Shown here: positions 1-9,194 of the stretch, one piece after another | How positions within the stretch are numbered: the stretch's first letter is position 1 | Layout: every line of letters starts with the position of its first letter | The notes under the pieces: model-generated | What the model saw: only the letters and a program-made list of their open reading frames with translations | Databases searched by the model: none | Told to the model about the DNA's origin: nothing | NCBI RefSeq assembly: GCF_003991975.1 | Contig: NZ_CP029822.1 | Coordinates: forward strand, 2,753,648 to 2,817,647 | Direction: 5' to 3' | DNA: 64,000 nt | Origin: Entomomonas moraniae | Lineage (GTDB): Bacteria; Pseudomonadota; Gammaproteobacteria; Pseudomonadales; Pseudomonadaceae | Translations under genes and position numbers: made by a program

Positions 1-400
1 CTTCAAGCTTAACCATTTGATAATGTAAAGCAACCATTTTATCTATATCTTTTTTTACTGCGGTTGGATGATCGACTTCATCATTACGCTCATATTCACC
101 AGTTTTGTAATGGCCTGCCAAATTATACATGGCTTTCCAGTGATTTTTTTCAATGGCCTTTTCATAGAGCTGAACTATTTTAGGTCATTCTCCCCAAGCA
201 TTCGCTTTTTCGAGTGCTACCGCTTCTTTAAAATACTTATCGGCTTCGGGGTCTAGGAGCGGGTTATGGTCTTTTTCTAAGGCACAGGTATAAGGAGGTG
301 GTGGTGTGAACGCTTTGAGCGTATCGTTTTTTTTCTCACAGGCGATTAAAAAGATCGCACAGGTTATGATGAGTAACGATTTAATCGTAAACTTAAATAT
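1..400 (-). pseudogene. Decayed Sel1/TPR-like lipoprotein gene, cut by the left edge
   Basis: Reading leftward from 400, one frame encodes a lipoprotein-type signal (KSLLIITCAIFLIAC followed by EKKND). It continues through a Pro-rich stretch and a helical region to WGE, where TGA (187-185) interrupts it. The same frame then resumes with PKIVQLYEKAIEKNHWKAMY, a typical Sel1/TPR-like helix, and stays open to the window edge. The position where ATG is expected reads ATA (400-398), and an in-frame TAG lies at 406-404, so no ordinary start codon exists. A TGG to TGA change at the stop would restore a Trp that fits this repeat context. The function of such lipoproteins is not known to me. The call of pseudogene is mine; sequencing error is the alternative. 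Confidence 0.7.
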
Positions 401-461
401 AATCTATATGTCTCAGGCTACGATAGGTTAGTTAAATAGCCTCTAGGCATTGTTTAGAATA

Positions 462-851
462 TCATTTCCAACATCCTTCTTTAGATGCTTGCCTTGTTCC
501 ATCACTGTAAAGCTGGAAACTACCACAAGAGTCTGTCACTTGAGAGCCAACAGGTGTTGCAGTAAGAATATAGCTTTTCCCGTTATTAGCTAATTGAATA
601 CTTAATTGATAATATCCATAATCGGATTTATTAGAACGTAAGCCTAATTCGCCTAATGAATCTGTGTATTTGTATTTGAAAGAATAATAACTCTCTTGGG
701 TTCCTGCAGTATCTAATAATAGCTTCATTGCATCAGTACGATGTGAGCGTAATATATAACTTTGATAGCTTGTTATAGCAATACTGGCTAATATAGCCAA
801 TATGACTAAAGTAATCAGTATTTCAATTAATGTAAACCCTTTTTGTTTCAT
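462..851 (-). CDS. pilE: Type IV minor pilin PilE
   Basis: Minor pilin of the type IV pilus, placed in the inner membrane and then in the pilus tip or priming complex. The 129-residue protein starts with a class III leader, MKQKG, cleaved before Phe6. Glu10 (Glu5 of the mature chain) and a hydrophobic helix to about residue 30 follow. Two cysteines near the C-terminus (109 and 127) could form the pilin disulfide loop. It is the last gene of the leftward fimT-pilV-pilW-pilX-pilY1-pilE operon, 9 bases after pilY1, as in Pseudomonas. It could be called a generic PilE-like pilin, but the position supports the specific name. Confidence 0.88.
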   Translation of the reverse strand: MKQKGFTLIEILITLVILAILASIAITSYQSYILRSHRTDAMKLLLDTAGTQESYYSFKYKYTDSLGELGLRSNKSDYGYYQLSIQLANNGKSYILTATPVGSQVTDSCGSFQLYSDGTRQASKEGCWK

Positions 852-860
852 AGAAAAACC

Positions 861-3800
861 TTAGTTTTTAAATATACTATCGCCTTGGAAGATAACTCGA
901 TTAATCCGTATTCGATCAGGATTATTGATCATTAGTGGGATTTTTCCTTCATTATTTACTGCCATCGGATAATGACCACCTTGTAGAATACTTTTACTAT
1001 CTAATAAGATACCACTAATAATTGGATTATCGACACTGCTACCTGTTCCATTTAAGTCGAATACAGGAAAGTTTGGAGCCTTACCTGTTGACGGATCTAA
1101 AGCCATCAACCAATATTTAGGAACTGGTTTGCAGGGATCTGAGGAATCCATTACCATTATGGTAAAAAATACAACACTTCCCATGTAGTAAGGTTGGTCT
1201 ACAACTAGCTCGCCAACGGGTAAATCAATATAGAAGCCTTTATCCGTAGTTGTGATAGCGCCACCACTAATTTCTCTGACGGTATAGGAAACATTGTTTT
1301 TTGTTACGTATATTTTATCTGTAAGTGTTCTTACTTGAAGTTGGTCAATCGTAGTATTTTCATTGATTTCATTATTACCTTTAACAACTATACCGTAAAT
1401 ACTATTTCTAGCTGTTAAAGCACTCACAGAATCTTGCTGCTCGAAATATTTACCTGTTCCAAAGAGTAGAATATCCGTAGTCCGTCTCATTAAGCTTACT
1501 CTTGCAAGCTCTGGTGATGCAGTGATAGGTTGAACGTATTTAACTCCATCTATTTCTCTCGTTCCTGGGATATTAGTTAATAACTTATTTCCTTTTGGTG
1601 CGCTTGTCGAAACAGAATATAATGGATTGGAGATATAAAGCTCTCCTATAAGATTACCCGCATATAAGGTATTTCTTTCTATTCCAAAGTGGCTATAATC
1701 TGTATTATTACTTTTCATCCCCACAGCACCTGAGAAGCCTAAATCTTCACTATTAGGTGATGCTACAGGATTTATAGCACTTGTTAGTTTGCCTGTTGCT
1801 ATTTCTATCGCAATAGTACTGCCCTTTGTATAGACAGGCTCATTATTCTCGGTTGTTGAGGTTGGGCCATATCCATTACCAAAAACAACATAGTCAGTTA
1901 CAGTATCTCCATTGTATAAAGGGCCTATGATAGGTGCAGAAAGGATATAGCCTGGAATCTTACTATTAGAGAATAGTTTTGTTGCTGTATCACTATTAAA
2001 ATCACCATACTCCCATAGGAGCTGAGGTTGTTGTGGATTTGTGACGTCTAATGCAAAAAGGCCTTGCCCCCCACGTCCTAATGTACCAACCAAAACTGTG
2101 TGCCATGCATTATTAAAGTAAACATCGTCCGTTACTAATGGACCATCAACAAAAAATCTATGTTTAGATGAGTTGCTAGTTGTCTGCTTGTTAGTGGCGC
2201 TGTAATCTTTATCTGATAGTAAGTTAAGCTTACCTGTTATCCCCGCGGGGATAAAAGCCCATTTTTCGTTGCCTTGCTGATCAAAAGCATGCAACATTCC
2301 ATCATTAGCGCCTATATAAACATAAGTAGGTCTTTGTCTTTGTGCCTCTTTGAACTGAGAGTAGTTCTGACCACGACTATTCATGTAGTAAGAATTACCT
2401 TGAGGTGGTTTTATAGCCATTGGTGTATTGTTTACAATGTCTCCCAATAAGTAGCCTTTATAACGTTCTCTAAATAACGTACCTTCATTTTTAGAGCTGC
2501 CCCTTAGCCACTCTAAACGTAGCTTACCTAGTGCTTCTCCCGTGGGGGCATTTGGTATGTCAAGGGAGCGCTGTAAGTCTTCTTTTTGTTGTTTAGAGAG
2601 TCGATTGTAGTTGGCGGTGGTAAACTCAACCATTTTTCCTTGAATAGAGTCAAACCCTGTATTGATATATATAACTCGGTCAGAGCCTTGTGAGGTAGTG
2701 CTTGACTTAAGTTTTTCGTGGAAACCGATGCCATTTATTTTATTTCCATCGTTATCATATTGGTATTGGGTAATCATACCTATCCAACGAAGCGAGTCGA
2801 ATTTTGTTTCGTAGTAATAAGCTTTACTATCTGCAATAGAACTATCACTTGATACAGTGATAGTCGTTGTCTCACTTTGTAAAGCTCCTGACATCATGAT
2901 GTCATTACGTATTTTATCCCATATTAATAAGTTATTGTCCCATTTATAAATATCTTCAGCATTGTATATTTGACCTCTGCCATTCAAAGCAGCATGCCAA
3001 CCATCTACAATCGTTTGTGCTGTTCCCCAATCATCGAGATTGGCAATAATCCCTTTAATATTGTCACACCCACCATAGTCAGCACCAACACGAAAGGCAA
3101 CACACCAACCATATGCACCAGGAGTTACGGGCCAACTTAATATGCCTTTTAATAAGTCTTGATAAGAACCATTATATGTTCCTTGATCCCAGTTTAGATT
3201 ATATGCAGCTGATTTTTTCATAATCCCACCCACACTTAATACATACGTGTTAACATGTTGCCATGTGGCTGGATCATTTTTAGGATTCCAATAGTTTTCG
3301 TCGTCGCTACCAGAGTCATCTCGATAGATAGGTGCTAAATTATTAGGCAAATCTGGCCTTGCATCAACTGCCCAACCTTCAAATGCATAATCTGAAAGTG
3401 TTTTCGCATATTTTTCTTTTTGAACATCGTCTTTATATGGTGGTCTGGGTGTATAAACTTTATCGTCAGGAAGTGTGTATGATTTATTAACGATTTTAGA
3501 CGTTATTCCTGCTTTAAAACGAACATCTTTACTAAAGTCTTGATTGACGCTAGAGCGCGCACTACTGAACAGTATATTATCTTCTGCTTGGCCAAACTTT
3601 CCATGTGTAGCAATAAGATGCACTGTAGGACGACATCCATATTCTTTGCTATTTGCATTTCCGACTTCCTCGCGGTAAGGGCTCCAGGCACCTTTGATTT
3701 TAACATAATCATTCACACGCTTCATGGCAGCTCTATGAGGGTTATACTCCCCATCTTGTTTCATCAAACCGTGTAGAAATGTGTAAAAATCGGCTTTATG

Positions 3801-4667
3801 TTTTCCTTTAAAAGGAGCCAATGTTTGGCTAACACCGTAGCAGCGGTAAGGTTGGGCATTACTCCTAGTATAGCCATTTTTATCATCATTCGCATTAAAT
3901 TGTGTTGAATAACATCCTTGGACTGATTGCCAAGTTACTCTAACATCTTCATCTAAGTCTGCCATTACAAAAGCCAATATTGTTTTAACACGATTCATTC
4001 TAGAGGCATAGTAAGCTAACCAATTTGAGTAATTTTGTTGTTCTTTAGCAGAGGATATTCTACCACCATCAATCCAACACTGTTTTTTGGTTCCTATTAG
4101 ACTTTTATTCGTTGATAAACGAGGATCTGAGCCGCAACCTGCATCTGGATTCCATCGATAATAGTGGCTATTTGTTGTACTGTTATTTAAAGTCCATGTT
4201 TGGTAGGCTGTTTCATCCCAACCACGAGGTACCACCTTATTTAAATTCCATGCACCAACAGCACTATAATCTGCCCTTCGGCTTTGGTTAAAAATTCCAG
4301 TATATAAATAACCATCAACAGTTGCATTAGAAAAACTAAACTCTGGGTAACTAGTTCTTTTTAAAACACCATTATCCATAATAAAACGGGGTGGAACTTT
4401 ATATTCATAATCAGGGTTATAAAATAGTCCATTATAATCTGGTGAAGCTAAATTATAATTGGGATCCCACGTTTCTTGTCCCTCAGGTGAGTGTGTATAG
4501 CCCATATTCAAAGTATCATCAATGGTGATAATTAAGTTCATTGGTACTGTTGACTTAATCGATAATGGTGTTTGTGATGGTTGAGCAGCCATAGAGATAT
4601 AACTATACCCTAAAGAGTAGACGATCATGCTAACAATCAATTTATTATGAATTTTATTTGCGTACAT
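861..4667 (-). CDS. pilY1: Type IV pilus tip adhesin/assembly protein PilY1
   Basis: Large secreted pilus-tip protein of 1268 residues that, in Pseudomonas, primes pilus assembly and acts in adhesion and surface sensing. An N-terminal signal-like segment runs to about residue 28. The von Willebrand-like part begins near residue 43, but its metal-site motif reads DDTLN (50-54) rather than DxSxS. The C-terminal beta-propeller is recognisable from YIGANDGMLHAFD near residue 785 to LFGTGKYFEQQD near residue 1072. I do not see the usual Asp-rich calcium loop before LYAGNLIGELY near residue 1000. The start overlaps the end of pilX by 14 bases, indicating translational coupling. Family identity is secure; calcium dependence is doubtful. 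Confidence 0.9.
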   Translation of the reverse strand: MYANKIHNKLIVSMIVYSLGYSYISMAAQPSQTPLSIKSTVPMNLIITIDDTLNMGYTHSPEGQETWDPNYNLASPDYNGLFYNPDYEYKVPPRFIMDNGVLKRTSYPEFSFSNATVDGYLYTGIFNQSRRADYSAVGAWNLNKVVPRGWDETAYQTWTLNNSTTNSHYYRWNPDAGCGSDPRLSTNKSLIGTKKQCWIDGGRISSAKEQQNYSNWLAYYASRMNRVKTILAFVMADLDEDVRVTWQSVQGCYSTQFNANDDKNGYTRSNAQPYRCYGVSQTLAPFKGKHKADFYTFLHGLMKQDGEYNPHRAAMKRVNDYVKIKGAWSPYREEVGNANSKEYGCRPTVHLIATHGKFGQAEDNILFSSARSSVNQDFSKDVRFKAGITSKIVNKSYTLPDDKVYTPRPPYKDDVQKEKYAKTLSDYAFEGWAVDARPDLPNNLAPIYRDDSGSDDENYWNPKNDPATWQHVNTYVLSVGGIMKKSAAYNLNWDQGTYNGSYQDLLKGILSWPVTPGAYGWCVAFRVGADYGGCDNIKGIIANLDDWGTAQTIVDGWHAALNGRGQIYNAEDIYKWDNNLLIWDKIRNDIMMSGALQSETTTITVSSDSSIADSKAYYYETKFDSLRWIGMITQYQYDNDGNKINGIGFHEKLKSSTTSQGSDRVIYINTGFDSIQGKMVEFTTANYNRLSKQQKEDLQRSLDIPNAPTGEALGKLRLEWLRGSSKNEGTLFRERYKGYLLGDIVNNTPMAIKPPQGNSYYMNSRGQNYSQFKEAQRQRPTYVYIGANDGMLHAFDQQGNEKWAFIPAGITGKLNLLSDKDYSATNKQTTSNSSKHRFFVDGPLVTDDVYFNNAWHTVLVGTLGRGGQGLFALDVTNPQQPQLLWEYGDFNSDTATKLFSNSKIPGYILSAPIIGPLYNGDTVTDYVVFGNGYGPTSTTENNEPVYTKGSTIAIEIATGKLTSAINPVASPNSEDLGFSGAVGMKSNNTDYSHFGIERNTLYAGNLIGELYISNPLYSVSTSAPKGNKLLTNIPGTREIDGVKYVQPITASPELARVSLMRRTTDILLFGTGKYFEQQDSVSALTARNSIYGIVVKGNNEINENTTIDQLQVRTLTDKIYVTKNNVSYTVREISGGAITTTDKGFYIDLPVGELVVDQPYYMGSVVFFTIMVMDSSDPCKPVPKYWLMALDPSTGKAPNFPVFDLNGTGSSVDNPIISGILLDSKSILQGGHYPMAVNNEGKIPLMINNPDRIRINRVIFQGDSIFKN

Positions 4668-5223
4668 AAGAATACTCTACTGTATATATATATCCAAAGT
4701 CACTTTCTTGAGCATCGGTACTAGGATTAGGACCAACAGAAAACATTTTTACTAAATAATCGCCAACGCCTTTTGTATCACAGCTATTAATACCTGATGT
4801 ACTATAACCTTGTGTATTACAGCCTGCTACGATGTACCATCTAGGCTGCTCTGATAGGTAACCAATAGTGTTAGACCCTAAACCATACTGACGAGCATTA
4901 CGTACGATACTGTTACTCCCTGTACTAGGGCTTGGCAATGCATATTTAGGTGTTATAGGGCAGGCTAGAACTTTATTTTCTGTTACTGCTCCTTTATAAC
5001 AGTCATCACTATCAGTAATCTCTATTGTTTTATTATAAGCCGCCTGAAATGCTTCATTAATAGCCGAGACAGATGCATTCTCCGAGAGTATGTTGAGCTG
5101 AACGGAAGTGTTATAATTTGAACTTAATAATTGACTTTTGATAGCTGTTAAACAGAATATTAATAAGACAGCCAATATGACTAATGCAACAAATAATGTA
5201 CTACCTTGTTGTTGTTTTCTCAT
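4654..5223 (-). CDS. pilX: Type IV minor pilin PilX
   Basis: Minor pilin of 189 residues with the PilX-type N-terminus: a short charged leader, MRKQQQG, then a hydrophobic helix to about residue 27. The Glu5 typical of major pilins is absent, as expected for PilX-type proteins. Four cysteines lie in the globular part. The start overlaps the stop of pilW by four bases (ATGA) and the end overlaps pilY1, so it is translated within the minor-pilin operon. In Pseudomonas, PilV, PilW, PilX and PilY1 form a subcomplex that initiates pilus growth. Assigned mainly from N-terminus and gene order, since the globular part is poorly conserved. Confidence 0.85.
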   Translation of the reverse strand: MRKQQQGSTLFVALVILAVLLIFCLTAIKSQLLSSNYNTSVQLNILSENASVSAINEAFQAAYNKTIEITDSDDCYKGAVTENKVLACPITPKYALPSPSTGSNSIVRNARQYGLGSNTIGYLSEQPRWYIVAGCNTQGYSTSGINSCDTKGVGDYLVKMFSVGPNPSTDAQESDFGYIYTVEYSYVRK

Positions 5224-6056
5224 TTCATTAACCCAAATGTTTTATTAACTGTCGTGCAAAGTTTTTTACTATTTGTAGAAAGCATTTCCATGGTATTTAA
5301 TGGGTTTATGTAGCTACAATCTTCTTTTAAAACGTTTTTTCCAGAGCTCACCGTTAAACTGATAGAAACAGAGTTTTTAGCATCGATAAAGTTTAATGAA
5401 TCAATGGAGATCTCTGATTCAGCAGTATAGCTTTTGATATCGCTTGGATTACTTTCGATAAAAGAGGTACAAACTAATTGACCATTTTGATCTGTGTTTA
5501 GCTTTGTAATTAACATTGCCTCTTTTTCAAAACTATTATAAATAGATGAAAAATAGAAAGCCCCGCTACAACTTAAAATACCTTGCATTTCTGCTTTACT
5601 ACTGTTTGCCCCCCAATCTGGTCCACCATTATTTTTATCGTTGTAAATACTACTATTTGATGTAGGAGGTAAATAGTTTCGAACACACAGTATTTTATTA
5701 TCTGTACTTACGGCTGTCGTTTGTCCAGCACTAAAATTACAATCATTTGTGCTTAACGCAGGAAAAATAGTTTCAAGATCATCAAAAGCAATATCAGAGA
5801 GTAGTGGCTCACCTTTAGTCATATCCCCCAGTGTTTCTGAGGGTACATAGCCAGTCCATTTTAAGCTATTTTTTATTTTACCTAAAATAAACTCAATTTC
5901 TTTCTCATTGTTCATTTTCGCTTCTGATATCTTAGAGCTTTTAAAAATACTGATAAAAAAATCGCTCAGTATCAGTAGCAAAAACATAGCAATTGTTACG
6001 GAAACCATTAGCTCTATTAGTGAAAATCCACATTGTTTTTTTATTTTTGTCTTCAT
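5220..6056 (-). CDS. pilW: Type IV minor pilin PilW
   Basis: Minor pilin of 278 residues, the longest of the set, as is usual for PilW. The leader ends at Gly10 and is followed by FSLIELMVSVTIAM, giving mature Phe1 and Glu5 for PilD cleavage and methylation. The rest is a Ser/Asn-rich periplasmic domain with several cysteines. It overlaps the stop of pilV by four bases (ATGA) and the start of pilX by four bases, a tightly coupled arrangement. In the known system PilW links PilX and PilV to PilY1 in the priming complex. Confidence 0.87.
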   Translation of the reverse strand: MKTKIKKQCGFSLIELMVSVTIAMFLLLILSDFFISIFKSSKISEAKMNNEKEIEFILGKIKNSLKWTGYVPSETLGDMTKGEPLLSDIAFDDLETIFPALSTNDCNFSAGQTTAVSTDNKILCVRNYLPPTSNSSIYNDKNNGGPDWGANSSKAEMQGILSCSGAFYFSSIYNSFEKEAMLITKLNTDQNGQLVCTSFIESNPSDIKSYTAESEISIDSLNFIDAKNSVSISLTVSSGKNVLKEDCSYINPLNTMEMLSTNSKKLCTTVNKTFGLMK

Positions 6057-6652
6057 GGTTGTATTGCTGCCTTAAAAAGCCTTATTCCAACGGCTGAATC
6101 ATTCACACAGCTATTTATACTAGTGTAAGATCTATTAGATAAAGTATCGCATTCTTTACTATACCAAGCCATTTGAGCGAGTACTAAAGAGCCCGAGTTA
6201 GTGCAAGTTTCACCATTATTACTCTGACAGATAAAATAATATTTCCGTAGCAATGTATCATCAACATCCATTGTTTTAGAAATTTGTGAAGACCAGCAGC
6301 TAAGAAATGCAGTTGCTAATTCAGAGCTATTATTTGTTTGTGGATTACAAGCAGACTCTATAGAGGGAAAACTGTCATTAGCAGCTTTAAAAAAAGGGGA
6401 GTCACTATGTAGTACTTGATCAGAGTACCATTTGTAATTAGAGGTTGAAATCTCAGTAAATAAACTACTTATAAATTGTTCAGCTAAATATGATTGAGAG
6501 GTTTGAGTAACACGTGCATTATTTTTTAATTGCAGAACAGCCAGAGCAACAATGCTGACTGATATAATAACCAGTGTTACCAAAACTTCAATCAATGTGA
6601 ATCCTCTTTCATGTCGATACATAATGAGGTTATTGAGATGCTTTACTGGCAT
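6053..6652 (-). CDS. pilV: Type IV minor pilin PilV
   Basis: Minor pilin of 199 residues with ERG/FTLIEVLVTLVIISVSI at residues 15-34. Two starts are possible: ATG at 6652, inside the end of fimT, or ATG at 6622. The first is preceded by a strong ribosome binding site (AGGTGGGGAG) at suitable spacing, while the second has none, so the longer 17-residue leader is preferred; long leaders are known for PilV. Cysteines in the C-terminal half probably form disulfides in the periplasm. Order and overlap place it second in the minor-pilin operon. Confidence 0.86.
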   Translation of the reverse strand: MPVKHLNNLIMYRHERGFTLIEVLVTLVIISVSIVALAVLQLKNNARVTQTSQSYLAEQFISSLFTEISTSNYKWYSDQVLHSDSPFFKAANDSFPSIESACNPQTNNSSELATAFLSCWSSQISKTMDVDDTLLRKYYFICQSNNGETCTNSGSLVLAQMAWYSKECDTLSNRSYTSINSCVNDSAVGIRLFKAAIQP

Positions 6653-7218
6653 TGTTTAAACTCCCCACCTTTACCTAAGCAAAAAGACTTCGCATCAATT
6701 ATATTATTCAAAGTTATGGAAAACTTGACATGATCTAGTTCAGAATAATCAAATACTTGATAATATTTTGTTGTGTTTGTAGTCATAATATCACTTAATG
6801 AGGCACTGCTTGGTGCAATATTCTCACCATTTAAAATGAAGCCATTTGGATAAAAACAGATCAATGAATGACTAGCGCCTGATACATCACTTAGAATATC
6901 TTGATTACTCTGCAGCCTTAAAATTTGAGTTGTTTTAACAGTACTCTCTTCTGTTGGCTCTTGCTCTTTTAGATAATGTTCTTTCAGATATTGCCCTTGA
7001 CTGTCTGTTGTTTTTTCTACACAGACATAGCGTTCTGTTAATATTGCTTTATTACGGACATAGGCAATAAAACCCTTGGATTCATTATAAAAGCTATCTG
7101 TGCTGTGTTTTCTAATCCAATATAACGATGAAATAGCTAATGTAATAATTATAGCTAATATAGTTAAAGTTATGAGCAGTTCCGTTAGTGTAAAGCCTTG
7201 TTCTTTATTATTAGACAT
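6643..7218 (-). CDS. FimT/FimU-type minor pilin (GspH family)
   Basis: Pseudopilin of 191 residues beginning MSNNKEQG, then FTLTELLITLTILAIIITLA. Cleavage after Gly8 would expose Phe1 with Glu5. The size and the helix followed by a beta-rich domain fit the GspH/FimT/FimU family. It is the first gene of the operon, the place held by fimU in P. aeruginosa, where it couples the minor-pilin complex to the major pilin. I cannot choose between the names fimT and fimU from sequence alone. Two cysteines close to the C-terminus could form a disulfide. No clear promoter was assigned upstream. Confidence 0.83.
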   Translation of the reverse strand: MSNNKEQGFTLTELLITLTILAIIITLAISSLYWIRKHSTDSFYNESKGFIAYVRNKAILTERYVCVEKTTDSQGQYLKEHYLKEQEPTEESTVKTTQILRLQSNQDILSDVSGASHSLICFYPNGFILNGENIAPSSASLSDIMTTNTTKYYQVFDYSELDHVKFSITLNNIIDAKSFCLGKGGEFKQCQ

Positions 7219-7766
7219 CTTATTTCTGCACTTTAAGCTTAATAGAACAAAGTAAAGTCTTATGTGATTATGACGTTTCTTTATATCTATAATTATGTAT
7301 CTCCATAATATTATTATAAGTCAAAATGCCAAATATGATAAGTATGTCCTTGTGACTTATTTCTCAATACAATTATAATCTGATTTAAATCAAACTACAT
7401 TATTATGAGGGCCTTACATTATAAGGTTTTCTTAATTTATGAAGATAAGGAAATTATCGCCTAAGTTTAGTTTACATTAAAAGTTTTAGGGGCATAAACT
7501 TAATATTAAATCATGATCAATCCTTATACTTTCAATTGGTCAGAAACGATTCTTTAAAATAAATGAATGATCTTGTGATATATTAAAGTCTAATAAAATG
7601 TATAAGCAAACATTCATATTTAGATTATTTATTGGTTGTTCAATTTAAAAGTAAACAAGCTAAATAATTTGGATACTCCAGCCTGTTAAGTTTGGAGTAG
7701 TTCATGGGAAGGTGCTTTATATAAATAAGCATTTTGGTAGTGACATATGGAGCGAAATATATTTAA
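7219..7766. other. AT-rich divergent intergenic region between minor pilins and MFS gene
   Basis: This 548-base non-coding stretch separates the leftward pilin operon from the rightward transporter and must carry both promoters. It is very AT-rich and I see no open frame worth calling. The only clear structure is near the transporter end: an inverted repeat TACTCCA/TGGAGTA at 7674-7699, followed by a weaker TGCTT/AAGCA hairpin at about 7714-7733. The transporter's only purine-rich ribosome site (GGAG, 7749-7752) is about 14 bases before ATG, unusually far. Confidence 0.5.
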
Positions 7767-8900
7767 ATGGTACGTTCTTTTTCTTTTCCCATACTTTTAA
7801 TAAGTTTGTTGTTTGTTACTATTTCATTGTCTTCTCTCAACACGCAAACACCATTATGGCTAACTAAATACCATTTTTCAGTATGGCAGGTAGGCATTGT
7901 AGGTTCTAGCTATTTTGTGGGTAATTTAGTGGGTGCATTAGTTGCCAATTGGTTGATATCAAAACTTAATGTAAAAAAGACTTATGCAGGGACCTGTATT
8001 TTATTTGCGATAGCAACATTAGGGATGAGCTTGTCTATTAATCTTATTTGTTGGTCTTTTTGGCGTTTTTTGATAGGAATAGCATGTGCAATAACGTGGA
8101 TTATTGTTGAAAGTTGTATTTTGGTGACCAGTAGAAGTAAAAATAGGGGCAGGATGTTTGCTATTTATATGACAGTCTATTATTTGGGTACTGTCTTTGG
8201 GCAGGGACTATTACGCTATTTTCCTAAAACTATTATATATTTTGCTTTAGTTGTTGTATTGCTGATGATTTTGGCTATTTTATTTATCTTTTTAACGAAT
8301 TATCATTTACCAGTGAGAAAAAAGAAGATATTTAATATAAAACCTATGTTGATGTATCAACCAGCACGTTTAGGTTTAATCGGTTGTATTATTGCAGGTA
8401 TGATTATTGGTGCAATTTATTCTTTATTACCTGCGTATTACGAGTATTTAGGATTTTCTGATGATCAAGTAGCAAATTGGATGATATTGGTGATTGCTAG
8501 TGGGCTTATTGCTCAAATACCTGTTGGGTATTTAGCTGATAAATATGGAACCTTATGGGTTTTGGTCGTTGATAGTTTTTTCTTTGTGTTTGCATGTTTT
8601 ATGATTATTAATAATCATTTTGTTATTTTTTCGACGATTATTATTGGCGCAACGATTTATACCGTATATCCACTATCCATGGCTTGGGCGTGTAGCACTG
8701 TTAATAAACAAGATATTGTATTAATGAATCAGACGATGTTATTGGTTAATACTTTAGGTAGTTTAGTTGCCCCAGCTATTATTTCAATTTTTATGAATGA
8801 GTTTGGAAATAATTACTTATTTGTTAGTTTTATCGTTATTGCTTTGTATTTTATAGCCGTGCTTGTTTTGAATAGTAAAAAATACGCCATGGAGGCTTAA
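7767..8900 (+). CDS. MFS transporter, YcaD-like
   Basis: Integral inner-membrane protein of 377 residues with about twelve hydrophobic segments. It contains MFS signatures such as the basic loop after helix 2 (NVKKTYAG) and IPVGYLADKYGTLW in the second half. The overall pattern resembles the YcaD group of proton-driven exporters. The substrate cannot be told from sequence. It stands alone between the pilin operon and the aldehyde dehydrogenase, separated from the latter by nearly 300 bases. Its codons are strongly AT-biased, as are its flanks. The upstream leader holds two small hairpins that might influence expression. Confidence 0.75.
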   Translation: MVRSFSFPILLISLLFVTISLSSLNTQTPLWLTKYHFSVWQVGIVGSSYFVGNLVGALVANWLISKLNVKKTYAGTCILFAIATLGMSLSINLICWSFWRFLIGIACAITWIIVESCILVTSRSKNRGRMFAIYMTVYYLGTVFGQGLLRYFPKTIIYFALVVVLLMILAILFIFLTNYHLPVRKKKIFNIKPMLMYQPARLGLIGCIIAGMIIGAIYSLLPAYYEYLGFSDDQVANWMILVIASGLIAQIPVGYLADKYGTLWVLVVDSFFFVFACFMIINNHFVIFSTIIIGATIYTVYPLSMAWACSTVNKQDIVLMNQTMLLVNTLGSLVAPAIISIFMNEFGNNYLFVSFIVIALYFIAVLVLNSKKYAMEA

Positions 8901-9194
8901 TGAATTGCTAGTGATGTTCGTTTTTAATATAAGAAATGGTAATCAATGGTGGTATGTTTGATTTAGTTGATGTCATGATTGTTTTTATAAAAATTGTTTG
9001 TAGAGCTAGCTTAATTTAATTATCAAATAAGTGGTTGCTTATTAAAATCAATATGTTAACGAATGCTTACTAATTAAGCTTATGCTGTACAATTAATACT
9101 GTAGTACAATGGTCAAGTTCTTTGTATAAAGATCTATAAATTTATCAAATTAAAATAATAATAATTATTGTCTTATAATTATTGGAGATTGATT

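Noticed and set aside
68-256. Rightward open frame of 62 codons
   Set aside because: It lies antisense to the decayed lipoprotein frame, which has recognisable protein features; this frame does not.
4654-5223. Missing Glu5 in PilX as a defect
   Set aside because: PilX-type N-termini commonly lack it.
7674-7736. Mini-ykkC (guanidine-II) riboswitch before the MFS gene
   Set aside because: Two hairpins are present, but the loops do not carry the ACGR sequences that define that class.
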